NCBI RefSeq assembly: GCF_030908625.1
Contig: NZ_CP133133.1
Coordinates: forward strand, 1,798,001-1,862,000
DNA: 64,000 nt
Direction of reading: 5' to 3'
Origin: Paludicola sp. MB14-C6
GTDB taxonomy: Bacteria; Bacillota; Clostridia; Oscillospirales; Ruminococcaceae
Numbering within the stretch: the stretch's first letter is position 1; the number at the start of each line of letters is the position of its first letter. Positions 51,184-60,589 of the stretch are shown one piece after another. Made by a program: the position numbers and the translations under genes. The notes beneath the pieces were generated by a model, which was given only the letters and a program-made list of their open reading frames with translations, was not told the origin of the DNA and did not search any database.

Positions 51184-52752
51184 ATGCAAACGTATTCTTT
51201 AGATCAAAAAATTGCCCAACTATTTGTAGTGAGCTTTGCCCATTCACATCTGACACAAGAAGATATTGATGAATTCACAAAGCATAAGTTTTCTAACTTT
51301 ATTTATTTTGCTAGAAATCTAGAAAATTATAAAGCTGTGGCTGAGTTAAGCCGCAGTCTTCAAGAAATTGCAAAGCAAAATTGTAATATACCGGCATTTA
51401 TTGCAATAGATCAAGAGGGCGGAATGGTAACGAGAGTATATTCCGGTGCTACACATTTTCCAACCAATATGGCAATAACAGCGTCAAACAATGCGGATAG
51501 TGTTTATGAAATGGGTAAAATGGTTGGAACCGAGCTTCTTAGAATGGGTATCAACCTTAACCTTGCTCCGGTTTTAGATGTGAATAATAATCCCTATAAT
51601 CCTGTAATAGGCATACGCTCTTATTCTGATAATCCGGAAATAGTATCCCAAATGGGTGTGGATTATTTGAAAGGATTACAATCAGCAGGAGTACTTGCAA
51701 GTGCGAAACATTTTCCCGGACATGGAGATGTTACTGTAGATTCTCATTTGTCACTTCCGGTTGTTGATTATCCGATGGAGCGGTTAGAAAAAGTGGAATT
51801 ATTGCCGTTTAAAGCAGCAATAAAAGCTGGCGTGTCATCCATCATGTCTGCCCATGTGGTTTTTCCATCAGTAGATAAAACGAGATTACCGGCAACTCTA
51901 TCTTCTGAAATCTTAACCAAGTTCTTGCGAGAAACGTTAAACTTCCAAGGAATCGTTATGACAGATGGTATGCAAATGGAAGCAATAAGGTCTAATTATG
52001 GTATTGAACGTGGAGCGGTATTAGCCATTCAAGCCGGAGTAGATTTATTGTGTATGACAGGTAGTCATACGGATAATCATCTTGCGTTTGAAGCAATCAA
52101 AAAAGCGGTTGCAGATGGGACAATACCAATCAGCCGTATCGATGATGCTTTTGAAAGAATTCTAAGCTATAAAAAACAATTTCACCTAAACTTTGATTTT
52201 ATACCTTTTGAGCAGCTGGTTGAAATATATCCAAAGCATGAGCAGCTTGCAGAAAAAATGAGTCGAGAAAGTATTACCTTAGTAAGAGATCCACAAAAGC
52301 TTTTACCATTAGGTAACTGTAAACTGCTCGCTATTTCAACCCTGCCAATAAGGGCAAATCTTGCCGAGAATTCTACGGTGGTTTTAGAGAGTTTTGCAGA
52401 AGTACTTGCAAAAACTCAAGGAGCCAACTATCGTGAAATCGAGTTAGATGTACCTGATATAGTAATCCAAGAGATTGTAGAAGCTTCTATTAACTACGAT
52501 AAAATTGTAGTTGCTACATATAATGCTATCTTAAATAGACAGCAAGCTTTATTGGTAAAAAGATTAACTGATATAGGCGCAAATGTAATCGTTGTGGCAT
52601 TACGATTACCTTATGATTGCAAGGTTATGCCTGAATCAGTATCTTTTGTTGCGGCTTATGAATATACAAAACGTTCCATATATAATGTTTGCAAATGCCT
52701 TGCTGGTGATATACCATTCATGGGTGTTATGCCTGTTGCAGATTATGAATAA
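51184..52752 (+). CDS. nagZ: Beta-N-acetylglucosaminidase, glycoside hydrolase family 3
   Basis: A 522-residue GH3 enzyme. The NagZ-type signature KHFPGHGDVTVDSH (175-188, with the catalytic D186/H188 dyad) and the nucleophile D261 in VMTDGMQMEA are intact. NagZ cleaves GlcNAc from GlcNAc-MurNAc muropeptides. It has the larger two-domain form seen in Firmicutes (extra C-terminal alpha/beta domain after about 350) but no signal peptide, so it acts inside the cell on imported disaccharides. Its last codons overlap anmK. Confidence 0.93.
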   Translation: MQTYSLDQKIAQLFVVSFAHSHLTQEDIDEFTKHKFSNFIYFARNLENYKAVAELSRSLQEIAKQNCNIPAFIAIDQEGGMVTRVYSGATHFPTNMAITASNNADSVYEMGKMVGTELLRMGINLNLAPVLDVNNNPYNPVIGIRSYSDNPEIVSQMGVDYLKGLQSAGVLASAKHFPGHGDVTVDSHLSLPVVDYPMERLEKVELLPFKAAIKAGVSSIMSAHVVFPSVDKTRLPATLSSEILTKFLRETLNFQGIVMTDGMQMEAIRSNYGIERGAVLAIQAGVDLLCMTGSHTDNHLAFEAIKKAVADGTIPISRIDDAFERILSYKKQFHLNFDFIPFEQLVEIYPKHEQLAEKMSRESITLVRDPQKLLPLGNCKLLAISTLPIRANLAENSTVVLESFAEVLAKTQGANYREIELDVPDIVIQEIVEASINYDKIVVATYNAILNRQQALLVKRLTDIGANVIVVALRLPYDCKVMPESVSFVAAYEYTKRSIYNVCKCLAGDIPFMGVMPVADYE

Positions 52753-53929
52753 ATTAGAAAATCTTTTTAATAAGAATGAGCGTATGGTTATTGGGCTAAT
52801 GTCAGGAACTTCAGTAGATGGTATTGATGCAGCTTTAGTAAGAATTAAAGGAAGCTACACAGACACAAAAGCTGAACTATTAGGCTTTGAAAATTATAAG
52901 ATGCCCGATGGCATACGAGAAAGAATATTTGCACTTTTTGAAGATAAAACTTCATCTAGCAAAGATATTTGTCATATGAACTTTTTATTAGGAGAGCTTT
53001 TTGCAGAAGCCGCTAAAAAGATAGCCGATAAATGTGCAATCAGTTTAGCAGATATTGATCTTATAGGTTCTCATGGGCAGACAATTTACCATATACCTGT
53101 GCCGGTAAATGACTGTGGTTATCAAATTCGTTCTACTCTCCAAATCGGCGAGGGGGCAGTAATTGCTGATAGAACAGGAGTAGTTACTGTGTCTGATTTT
53201 AGGGTAATGGATGTAGCGGCAGGTGGCGAAGGTGCCCCACTTGTGCCATATACAGAATATTTGCTTTATCGCAGTGAAACGGATTGTATAGCCTTACAAA
53301 ACATTGGAGGAGTAGGTAATATCACCGTTATCCCTAAAGGTGCGGCTGAGCATGAAGTGATAGCCTTTGATACAGGCCCTGGCAATATGATTATTGATTT
53401 TATGGTTTCTTTTATAACAAATGGTAAGCAAAGTTATGATGTGAATGGAGAGATCGCTAGTCAAGGAATCGTAAATGAACAAGTTCTATCGGAACTTATG
53501 CAAGACAAATATTTTAAGATTTTACCGCCTAAAACTACAGGTAGAGAGTACTTCGGTAAAAGATTTAGTAAGCAGCTACTCGAAAAGTGTAAATCGCTTG
53601 GTATGTCAGATCATGATATTGTAGCGACAACAACTATGTTTACTGCAAAAACAATTGCAGATGCTTGCGAACATCTTATTCCACTACCAATTACAAAGTT
53701 GGTAGTTGGAGGAGGAGGTAGCTATAATAGTACTCTAGTTAAAATGTTGAAGGCTGAATTGCCGAAAACAACGGTATGTATTCAAGAGGATTTAGGTTTT
53801 TCCAGTGATGCAAAAGAGGCAATCGCCTTTGCAGTGTTAGCAAATGAAACGATATCATTTCATCCGAATAATACTCCCTCTGCAACAGGTGCCTATAAAA
53901 AGAAAATTCTAGGTAAAATCAGTATATAA
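52745..53929 (+). CDS. anmK: Anhydro-N-acetylmuramic acid kinase
   Basis: Opens and phosphorylates 1,6-anhydro-MurNAc to MurNAc-6-P with ATP. The 394-residue protein has the signature VIGLMSGTSVDGIDAALV, SHGQTIYHIP, FRVMDVAAGGEGAPLVPY and the DTGPGN metal site. The ATG at 52745 overlaps the nagZ stop by 8 bases, giving translational coupling; an ATG at 52784 would give 381 residues, also within family length. AnmK implies that anhydro-muropeptides, the products of lytic transglycosylases, reach the cytoplasm. Confidence 0.93.
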   Translation: MNKLENLFNKNERMVIGLMSGTSVDGIDAALVRIKGSYTDTKAELLGFENYKMPDGIRERIFALFEDKTSSSKDICHMNFLLGELFAEAAKKIADKCAISLADIDLIGSHGQTIYHIPVPVNDCGYQIRSTLQIGEGAVIADRTGVVTVSDFRVMDVAAGGEGAPLVPYTEYLLYRSETDCIALQNIGGVGNITVIPKGAAEHEVIAFDTGPGNMIIDFMVSFITNGKQSYDVNGEIASQGIVNEQVLSELMQDKYFKILPPKTTGREYFGKRFSKQLLEKCKSLGMSDHDIVATTTMFTAKTIADACEHLIPLPITKLVVGGGGSYNSTLVKMLKAELPKTTVCIQEDLGFSSDAKEAIAFAVLANETISFHPNNTPSATGAYKKKILGKISI

Positions 53930-53974
53930 AACTACATAAAATAAATTGCTAATCAATAAATTTAGGAGTAAATT

Positions 53975-54895
53975 ATGAAGATTGAATTAGAAAAAATCGC
54001 AACTGAAACACGAAATGAGTCGACTGCTAACATTGATAAGATGACTACTATAGAAATACTAAAGGCAATAAATGATGAAGATAAAAAAGTTGCTTACGCT
54101 GTTGAAAAAGAGTTACCAAACATAGAAAAGGCGGTAGAGGTTATTTATCAAAAGCTTGTTGCCGGTGGTAGACTAATATATTGTGGTGCAGGTACTTCAG
54201 GTAGACTTGGCGTGCTTGATGCGGTAGAATGTCCACCGACATTTGGTGTATCACCCGACTTTGTAAAAGCAATCATGGCAGGTGGCCCCAGTGCATTTGT
54301 TAAGGCTGTAGAAGGGGCAGAAGACAACAAAACGCTTGGTGCATCTGATTTAATAGCAGCTGGATTTACAGAGTCTGATGTATTGGTAGGTATCGCTGCA
54401 AGTGGAAGAACCCCCTATGTAATTGGGTGTATGGAATACGCAAAAAAAATTGGAGCACCGGTTATATCATTAAGTTGTAGTTTGCATTCCGAGATTGAAC
54501 AGTATGCTGATATAGCAATTTCTCCTTGGTCAGGACCTGAGGTAATCGCAGGTTCAACACGTATGAAAAGTGGAACAAGCCAGAAAATGATTCTGAATAT
54601 GATTTCAACAGCTGTTATGATTAAACTTGGAAAGGTTTACGGAAACTTAATGGTGGATGTACAGGCTACCAATGAAAAGTTAATAGAACGTACGAAATCT
54701 ATCGTCTGTACTGCAACAGGTGTAGATTTGAATACTGCGATTGCAACATTAGAACAGTGTGAGTACTCAGCTAAGCATGCAATATTGATGATATTGGCTA
54801 ATGTGAATTATGATCAATCAAAAAACCTTTTACTAAAGCATAATAATAATATTGCTCATGCACTGGAGTTTTTGAATAATAGTAAAGCAATCTAA
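53975..54895 (+). CDS. murQ: N-acetylmuramic acid 6-phosphate etherase
   Basis: Splits MurNAc-6-P into D-lactate and GlcNAc-6-P, feeding amino-sugar catabolism. The 306-residue protein has TEMRN-like TETRNESTANID at the N-terminus, the SIS-domain phosphate loop GAGTSGRLGVLDAVECPPTF, the catalytic Glu region, and the LSCSLHSEIEQYADIAISPWSGPEVIAGSTRMKSGT stretch typical of MurQ. ATG at 53975 behind TTTAGGAGTAAATT. It completes the NagZ-AnmK-MurQ pathway. Confidence 0.96.
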   Translation: MKIELEKIATETRNESTANIDKMTTIEILKAINDEDKKVAYAVEKELPNIEKAVEVIYQKLVAGGRLIYCGAGTSGRLGVLDAVECPPTFGVSPDFVKAIMAGGPSAFVKAVEGAEDNKTLGASDLIAAGFTESDVLVGIAASGRTPYVIGCMEYAKKIGAPVISLSCSLHSEIEQYADIAISPWSGPEVIAGSTRMKSGTSQKMILNMISTAVMIKLGKVYGNLMVDVQATNEKLIERTKSIVCTATGVDLNTAIATLEQCEYSAKHAILMILANVNYDQSKNLLLKHNNNIAHALEFLNNSKAI

Positions 54896-55015
54896 TAATG
54901 AATAGAATATAGTTGGACTATGCATAGCATTTTCTCATTGATGTTATAACAAGCAAAATTGTTAAGAACGGTGTAATTATCGTTTTTATACATAACCAAA
55001 AGGAGTGAGAGTTTT

Positions 55016-58000
55016 ATGTTGAAAGGATTGTATAAAAAAGCATTAAGTCTAACTTTGGCAATTTTATTAACCATGGGAACAGGACTTGGCAGAATTTCTG
55101 TGCAAGCTGCAGCAAATGAGACACCAGCATATTTAAAAACCGTTGTTCATACCGTTTTAGGCAAAACACCCACGCTTCCCAACACGGTAACCATGGGCGA
55201 AGCTGCTACGACGGTTACGTGGAATGAAATTACACAGGACATGTTGACTTCCGGTCATCGTTTTTGGGTAAATGGAACTACCGCTTCAGGTAAAACAGTA
55301 GCATTACGGGTTCAGGTGGATGCGCATAAGGTGCTTGATCATTTTGAAAACAGCCTTATCGCTGAGGGAAACGCTGTTACCGGTATGCTGAACTGGTCTG
55401 GTGGAAGTGTGAGTAATACCCCACCTACATTTTCAATAGAAAATAGCAATGTACATAGTGGGCTGAATTCCTTAAAGTTGAATTTTGACTTCACTACAAA
55501 TACTAGCGGCGGCACACTTAGTACCTATGCTAACACCAGTAACTTGTCTTTTGCAGCAGGTGAAGTTCCAAATTCGATCGGATTATGGATTTATGGCACA
55601 GATTTGAATTATTATAGTTTGAGGTTGTTAGGCAAATCAAATGGTGCTGGCGTTACGATTAAATTGGATAATGTAGTTACTCCGTTAAAAAAAGGTTGGA
55701 ATTTTTACGAGTTTATAATTCCTGAATCATGCAAGGCAAACGGACTAACGGTGTCTACATTACCAGGACTTGTTTCTTTATCATCGGCTAGCGGTGCAAA
55801 GGCTCCGGGTATTCTCTACATAGACGATATTGTGGCAATCTATGGTGCTAAAACTAGGGATACTTCCTGCTTGGAGCAAACGCTAGCAATATCAGAGAAT
55901 TATTGCAAAGCTGATGCAATCGGAGATAAAAACGAGATTTTAGGTCTGCGTACAGCAATTGATGCCGCACGTAATGTTATGGAAAACGTAGTGTCTACAC
56001 AGCAGGATATTTATGACGCTGAGGATTTTGTGGTGGGAGCATTGACAAGTCTTCTTGCTTCAGCTGAATTTATAAATAACCGAAATATTGTTTTAGAAGA
56101 TTTTGAGGGCTCAAGCGGGATAGAATGGGAATATGCTACTACAAACAGCAGCATAGGTACAGTTGCAAAGGTGACCCAAGCACCGTTTGTTCATCAAGGT
56201 ACTTCTGCTTTAAAGCTAGTATACCAATTTAAAGGTACTGCAGGTACAGCACTTGCAGCAGTTAAGGGTAGCGGATATCCTAATCCAAAATTAACATTTA
56301 CAGGAGAAAAAACACCGCAAAAAATAGGTATGTGGGTATATGGAAAAGGACAGTCTGTATTTGCATTGCGTCTTGATATACGCAAAGCTGATAAGAGTGG
56401 CACTCAAAACATACCATTTACCCTTACAAACAATGTCATTCCAGAAGGATGGAACTATTATACAATTGATTTAGCTAAAGCAGGATTTACAAAGGAAACA
56501 GGAGTGTTGCTAAACTATGTACCTTCCGTTTTGGCTACTAACGATACAACCAAAGTTGATAGCGAGATTTATATTGATGATATCAATTTGATTTATGAAG
56601 ATAATGTTCCGGGCAGTGAGCTGAAAAAGGCAAAGTTAATTGGTACAATTGCAAAAGCACGTGCTTTGCTTATAGGCGCTGTAGAGGGGGGAAGTGGAGG
56701 ACAATATCCTGTTGGTTCACTTTCTGCTTTCAGACTTTCAATTGCAAGTGCAATGCAAGTTTTATCATCTAATTCTCAAGAACAAATTGATGCAGAGGCA
56801 ATAGAACTGAGTAGAAAAGTTGTAGAATTTGAAAATTCATTGCGTCCAAAAATTGATCGTCCTGGATTGTTAGAAAAGATAAATGCCTCTAATGAACTGT
56901 ATAATAATGCAGTTGAGGGCGAAGAGCCTGGGCAATATATCGTTGGATCTAAAGCAGAGCTAAAAGCAGCAATTGATAGTGCACAGGCAGTATATGACGA
57001 TGCAGCTGCAACAAGCGAAGCAGTTGAAAAAGCCAAAACCGCAATAACGGCGGCAGTGGCAACATTTAATACAAAGAAGGTGGGTCCACTGCAATTTGAA
57101 GAACTTGATAAAGCGATTGCTTTCGCAAATGAATTGTTAGCAACTGCACAAGCAGGAACGAATCCGGGTCAATATCCGCAAACTGCCATTGATGCTTTTA
57201 AAATAGCAAAAGAAAAAGCAGTTAATGACAAAGCAGTAGGTAAAACCCAAGCTTCTATAAATGCGGTACTTGCTGAACTTAAAATTGCTCAGGATAAATT
57301 TGATAAAGCAATGGTAAGTTATCATTATGATAAGACTAAGTTAAATGAAACGGTTATCAAAGCTGATGATTTTTTAAATACAATTCTTCCTGGAAAACTA
57401 GGTGGACAATATCCGCAAGCAGATTATGATATATTCAAAGCAGCGGTAAATCATGCAAAAGGCGTATTGGCTGATATCCGTGCTACTGAAAAAGCAATTG
57501 CTGATGAAGTAATTACATTGAATGGCGCAATGGAAAAAATACGTCAAAAACGTATTCCTGCTGCTTGGGATAAGTATAATATACCTGAAGAAGCACCATT
57601 AAATAAACGTGAAATGCGTGGTATTTGGTTAAGCACCGTTTTGAATATTGATTGGCCTAAAAAAGAATCACTCAAAATTGAAGATGATGCTGAAAGAATC
57701 AAGGTACAAAAGGCTGACCTTATAAAAATTCTTGATGATTTGAAAGATCTTGGCGCAAATACAGTGTTCTTCCAAGTACGCCCAACCTCTGATGCATTTT
57801 ATCGCTCAAATCTAGCTCCATGGTCTTTGTATTTAACAGGAACTTACGGCAAGGATCCGGGCTTTGATCCACTACAATTTGCAATTGATGAAACGCACAA
57901 AAGAGGCATGGAGTTACATGCATGGTGTAATCCTTATCGTATTTCAATGCCGGCAGAATTATATCAAGATGAAAACGGCAATCCTATGACAAGTCTCGAC

Positions 58001-59161
58001 CAAGTGAAGCAAATGTTATTAGCACAAGGAAATAATATATATGCGAAACATCCTGAGTGGGCAAGAGTAGCAACCAATAGGCTTATTCTTGATCCGGGTA
58101 TTCCTGATGCAATCAAATACGTGGAAGATTGCGTAATGGAAATTGTAGATAATTATGATGTTGATGGTATTCATTTTGATGATTATTTCTATGTAGGAGA
58201 TAAAGGTGGCTTTGATCAAGAAGGAGCCGACCAAAGCACTTATGAAACCTATGGAAAAGCACAATTTGATAATATTGATGATTGGCGAAGAAACAATACG
58301 TATGTTCTAGTTAAGGATATACATGATAAAATTACAGAAACAAAGCCATGGGTTAAATTTGGCGTGAGTCCAGCTGGCATTTGGCGAAATAAATTAGATG
58401 ACGTTCTGGGTTCCGATACGAAAGCTGGTATTCCTAACTATGACCATGGTCGTTCCGATACCCGTAAATGGGTGCTTGAAGAATTAGTTGACTATATATG
58501 TCCACAGGTATATTGGAGTTTCAATTTTAATCTTACACCATACGGCGTAGTTTCTAGTTGGTGGGCTGATTTATTGAAAGAGAATCCGAATGTAAAAACA
58601 GAGCTTTATATAGGAATGGCAGCTTATAAATTAAGTCTTCCTGATGGTTCAGGGGACCCTTATTGGGATACGTATAAAGTTGGTGCTGAAGAACTGGAAC
58701 GACAATTAAAATTTAATATGGCTAACCCTAATATCAATGGTTCTTTACTCTATAATTATGGAGTACTTTATTCGGGTAATGCCAATACGGACTTAGCACG
58801 TAAAAAAATAGCAGAGCTTTGGAAAACACCAGCCCTTCCACCATCTAAGTATTGGGCAAATATTCCGAAAGCGTATGCACCAATTGCTTTAAGTGCTTTT
58901 AGAACGACAAAAGGAGTAAATCTAACATTCTTGAAAACGGATAAAAACACACGTTACTTTGCAATATATCGTTTTTCACCGAATGAAGCAATTAACATTG
59001 ATAACCCGAAAAACTTAATTGCAAGGTATTACGGAAGTTCAGGTTGCATTCAAAAATATTTAGATACAGCAGGTAAGAAAGGTGACCGATATGTCATAAC
59101 AGCTTTAAATCGGGTTAGCCAAGAATCAAAGCCTTCTAATCGAACAATAGTAATTTTTTAA
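55016..59161 (+). CDS. Large secreted FIVAR-repeat GHL10-family hydrolase
   Basis: A 1381-residue exported protein. Signal peptide to about 31 (VQA site); an Ig-like VTWNEI domain (about 45-105); two carbohydrate-binding-like beta-sandwiches (about 106-283 and 361-535), each ending in YIDDI; and four helical FIVAR-like repeats of about 78 residues, with GQYP/GQYI at 562, 639, 718 and 797. From 862 to about 1255 comes a DUF187/GHL10 (YngK-like) barrel with REMRGIWLSTV, TVFFQVRPTSDAFY and WCNPYRIS; then an FN3-like end. No sortase motif. Last gene of the muropeptide operon, so it probably acts on cell-wall glycans outside, which is not shown for this family. Confidence 0.85.
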   Translation: MLKGLYKKALSLTLAILLTMGTGLGRISVQAAANETPAYLKTVVHTVLGKTPTLPNTVTMGEAATTVTWNEITQDMLTSGHRFWVNGTTASGKTVALRVQVDAHKVLDHFENSLIAEGNAVTGMLNWSGGSVSNTPPTFSIENSNVHSGLNSLKLNFDFTTNTSGGTLSTYANTSNLSFAAGEVPNSIGLWIYGTDLNYYSLRLLGKSNGAGVTIKLDNVVTPLKKGWNFYEFIIPESCKANGLTVSTLPGLVSLSSASGAKAPGILYIDDIVAIYGAKTRDTSCLEQTLAISENYCKADAIGDKNEILGLRTAIDAARNVMENVVSTQQDIYDAEDFVVGALTSLLASAEFINNRNIVLEDFEGSSGIEWEYATTNSSIGTVAKVTQAPFVHQGTSALKLVYQFKGTAGTALAAVKGSGYPNPKLTFTGEKTPQKIGMWVYGKGQSVFALRLDIRKADKSGTQNIPFTLTNNVIPEGWNYYTIDLAKAGFTKETGVLLNYVPSVLATNDTTKVDSEIYIDDINLIYEDNVPGSELKKAKLIGTIAKARALLIGAVEGGSGGQYPVGSLSAFRLSIASAMQVLSSNSQEQIDAEAIELSRKVVEFENSLRPKIDRPGLLEKINASNELYNNAVEGEEPGQYIVGSKAELKAAIDSAQAVYDDAAATSEAVEKAKTAITAAVATFNTKKVGPLQFEELDKAIAFANELLATAQAGTNPGQYPQTAIDAFKIAKEKAVNDKAVGKTQASINAVLAELKIAQDKFDKAMVSYHYDKTKLNETVIKADDFLNTILPGKLGGQYPQADYDIFKAAVNHAKGVLADIRATEKAIADEVITLNGAMEKIRQKRIPAAWDKYNIPEEAPLNKREMRGIWLSTVLNIDWPKKESLKIEDDAERIKVQKADLIKILDDLKDLGANTVFFQVRPTSDAFYRSNLAPWSLYLTGTYGKDPGFDPLQFAIDETHKRGMELHAWCNPYRISMPAELYQDENGNPMTSLDQVKQMLLAQGNNIYAKHPEWARVATNRLILDPGIPDAIKYVEDCVMEIVDNYDVDGIHFDDYFYVGDKGGFDQEGADQSTYETYGKAQFDNIDDWRRNNTYVLVKDIHDKITETKPWVKFGVSPAGIWRNKLDDVLGSDTKAGIPNYDHGRSDTRKWVLEELVDYICPQVYWSFNFNLTPYGVVSSWWADLLKENPNVKTELYIGMAAYKLSLPDGSGDPYWDTYKVGAEELERQLKFNMANPNINGSLLYNYGVLYSGNANTDLARKKIAELWKTPALPPSKYWANIPKAYAPIALSAFRTTKGVNLTFLKTDKNTRYFAIYRFSPNEAINIDNPKNLIARYYGSSGCIQKYLDTAGKKGDRYVITALNRVSQESKPSNRTIVIF

Positions 59162-59231
59162 TGTAGTCTAATTTAAAAATAGGATGCATTTTAATAGAGT
59201 AGTATTCATTTTAAAAACTCAACGAATTTGT

Positions 59232-59261
59232 AAAAAGTCCACCCCAATGGGTGGACTTTTT
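59232..59261 (+). terminator. Terminator of the muropeptide-sugar operon
   Basis: AAAAAGTCCACCC and GGGTGGACTTTTT form a perfect 13-bp stem with a CAAT loop, followed by CAATTTTT. Confidence 0.93.
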
Positions 59262-59301
59262 CAATTTTTGTAGTTTGCAGCATTTAATATATCATTATTT
59301 A

Positions 59302-59330
59302 TTGCATAAATTCTAAAATTTTGATATGAT
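59302..59330 (+). promoter_or_regulatory. Promoter of the GNAT genes
   Basis: TTGCAT (59302-59307), 17-base spacer, extended -10 TGATATGAT (TATGAT 59325-59330). Confidence 0.65.
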
Positions 59331-59361
59331 AACTCTAATTATTAAGAAACGGGTGAATGAA

Positions 59362-59889
59362 ATGAAATATTTTCAAAAATTAGTTGGAAATCATATTTAT
59401 CTATCTCCGATGAATGAGGAGGACGCTCCAACCTATGTAAAATGGCTGAATGATTTTGCTGTAACAGATGGAGTTGGAAGCTCATGGAGAGTGACTTCAC
59501 TAGATGGTGAAAAGAAATGGATTGAAAACAATGTTAATGATTATCAGTTTGCGATTGTGAAAAAAGAAAATGATGAGTTAATTGGTAACTGTGGAATTAT
59601 GCAAGTGGACCATCTTAGGCAGTGTGGCGAAGTGGGATTGTTTATCGGAGAAGAAGAAAACCGAGGCAAAGGTTATGGAGCAGAGGTAATGAACTTGCTT
59701 GTAGATTATTGTTTTGATTATTTGAATCTCAATAATGTAATGCTAAGGGTGTTCTCTTTTAATGAACGTGCAATTACATGTTATAAAAAAGTTGGATTTC
59801 AAGAAATCGGCAGAAGAAGACAAGCCTATTTTGTAAAAGGCAAATTCTACGATGAAGTCTATATGGATATCATTCGGGAAGAACGCTAA
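59362..59889 (+). CDS. GNAT N-acetyltransferase, RimJ/RimL type
   Basis: A 175-residue acetyltransferase: HIYLSPMNEEDAPTYVKWLND, then EVGLFIGEEENRGKGYGAEVMNLLVDY with the acetyl-CoA loop ENRGKGYG, and NERAITCYKKVGFQEIGRRR. The sequence resembles the SpeG/RimL-like group. The start is the ATG at 59362 after a weak GGGTG; the in-frame ATG at 59326 lies within the promoter's -10. It is followed by a second GNAT gene, and the pair is one transcript. Substrate unknown. Confidence 0.87.
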   Translation: MKYFQKLVGNHIYLSPMNEEDAPTYVKWLNDFAVTDGVGSSWRVTSLDGEKKWIENNVNDYQFAIVKKENDELIGNCGIMQVDHLRQCGEVGLFIGEEENRGKGYGAEVMNLLVDYCFDYLNLNNVMLRVFSFNERAITCYKKVGFQEIGRRRQAYFVKGKFYDEVYMDIIREER

Positions 59890-59924
59890 AAATAAAATAA
59901 TAAATGTTTGGGGAAAAATATTAT

Positions 59925-60503
59925 ATGAGAAATGATATTAAAATTCGTCCAGAGTGTATACGTGATTTTGATGAAATTGATAAGCTGGTGTTGGATTCGT
60001 TTTCTAAAGGTACGGATTACTCTGATGGCAGAGGTGAAGTAGCTCTGATTCATGAGATTCGCTTAGGTAAGTACTATATACCAGAACTATCTTATGTTGC
60101 AGAATTAAATGGAATTATAGTCGGACATTTTATGTTTTCGCATTTTCCACTATCTAAAGTATCAAAGCTCGGAAATTATGATAAAGAGATTGTTGAAACG
60201 CCTATTGTTATGTTAACACCAGTTTCTGTACACTCAGATTATTTGAGACAAAATATAGGTTCTACTATGATTTTATTAGGTATGGAAAAAGTGAAGAAGC
60301 TTGGGTACAAGGGGATTCAAGTTGAGGGTAATCCTAAATTTTATAATACCCTAGGATTTGAAACTTCATCAAAATATAATATCTTTGCAACAAGTGGATG
60401 GCCATTACAAGAACCGAAATGTATGATGGTACAGGAAACATATTTGAATTCACTAAATAATATTACGGGATATGTGGATTACAGTATGTATGAGAATGCA
60501 TAA
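59925..60503 (+). CDS. GNAT N-acetyltransferase, YhbS-like
   Basis: A 192-residue acetyltransferase with IKIRPECIRDFDEIDKLVLDSF, VAELNGIIVGHFMFSHF and the acetyl-CoA region LTPVSVHSDYLRQNIGSTMILLGMEKVKKLG, GNPKFYNTLGFE; the order is that of YhbS-type enzymes. The ATG at 59925 is used since GGGGAAAA lies upstream; an ATG at 59904 in frame has no RBS. It ends at a bidirectional terminator shared with ypeB. Confidence 0.85.
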   Translation: MRNDIKIRPECIRDFDEIDKLVLDSFSKGTDYSDGRGEVALIHEIRLGKYYIPELSYVAELNGIIVGHFMFSHFPLSKVSKLGNYDKEIVETPIVMLTPVSVHSDYLRQNIGSTMILLGMEKVKKLGYKGIQVEGNPKFYNTLGFETSSKYNIFATSGWPLQEPKCMMVQETYLNSLNNITGYVDYSMYENA

Positions 60504-60547
60504 TGATATTGTATAGATAGTAACTGAGTTTTCAATTATAAAGGAAT

Positions 60548-60585
60548 AAAGAGGGAATCATCTAATATTGGATGATTCCCTCTTT
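60548..60585. terminator. Bidirectional terminator between GNAT and ypeB
   Basis: AAAGAGGGAATCATC and GATGATTCCCTCTTT form a perfect 15-bp stem with an 8-base loop. Confidence 0.92.
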
Positions 60586-60589
60586 GTTA

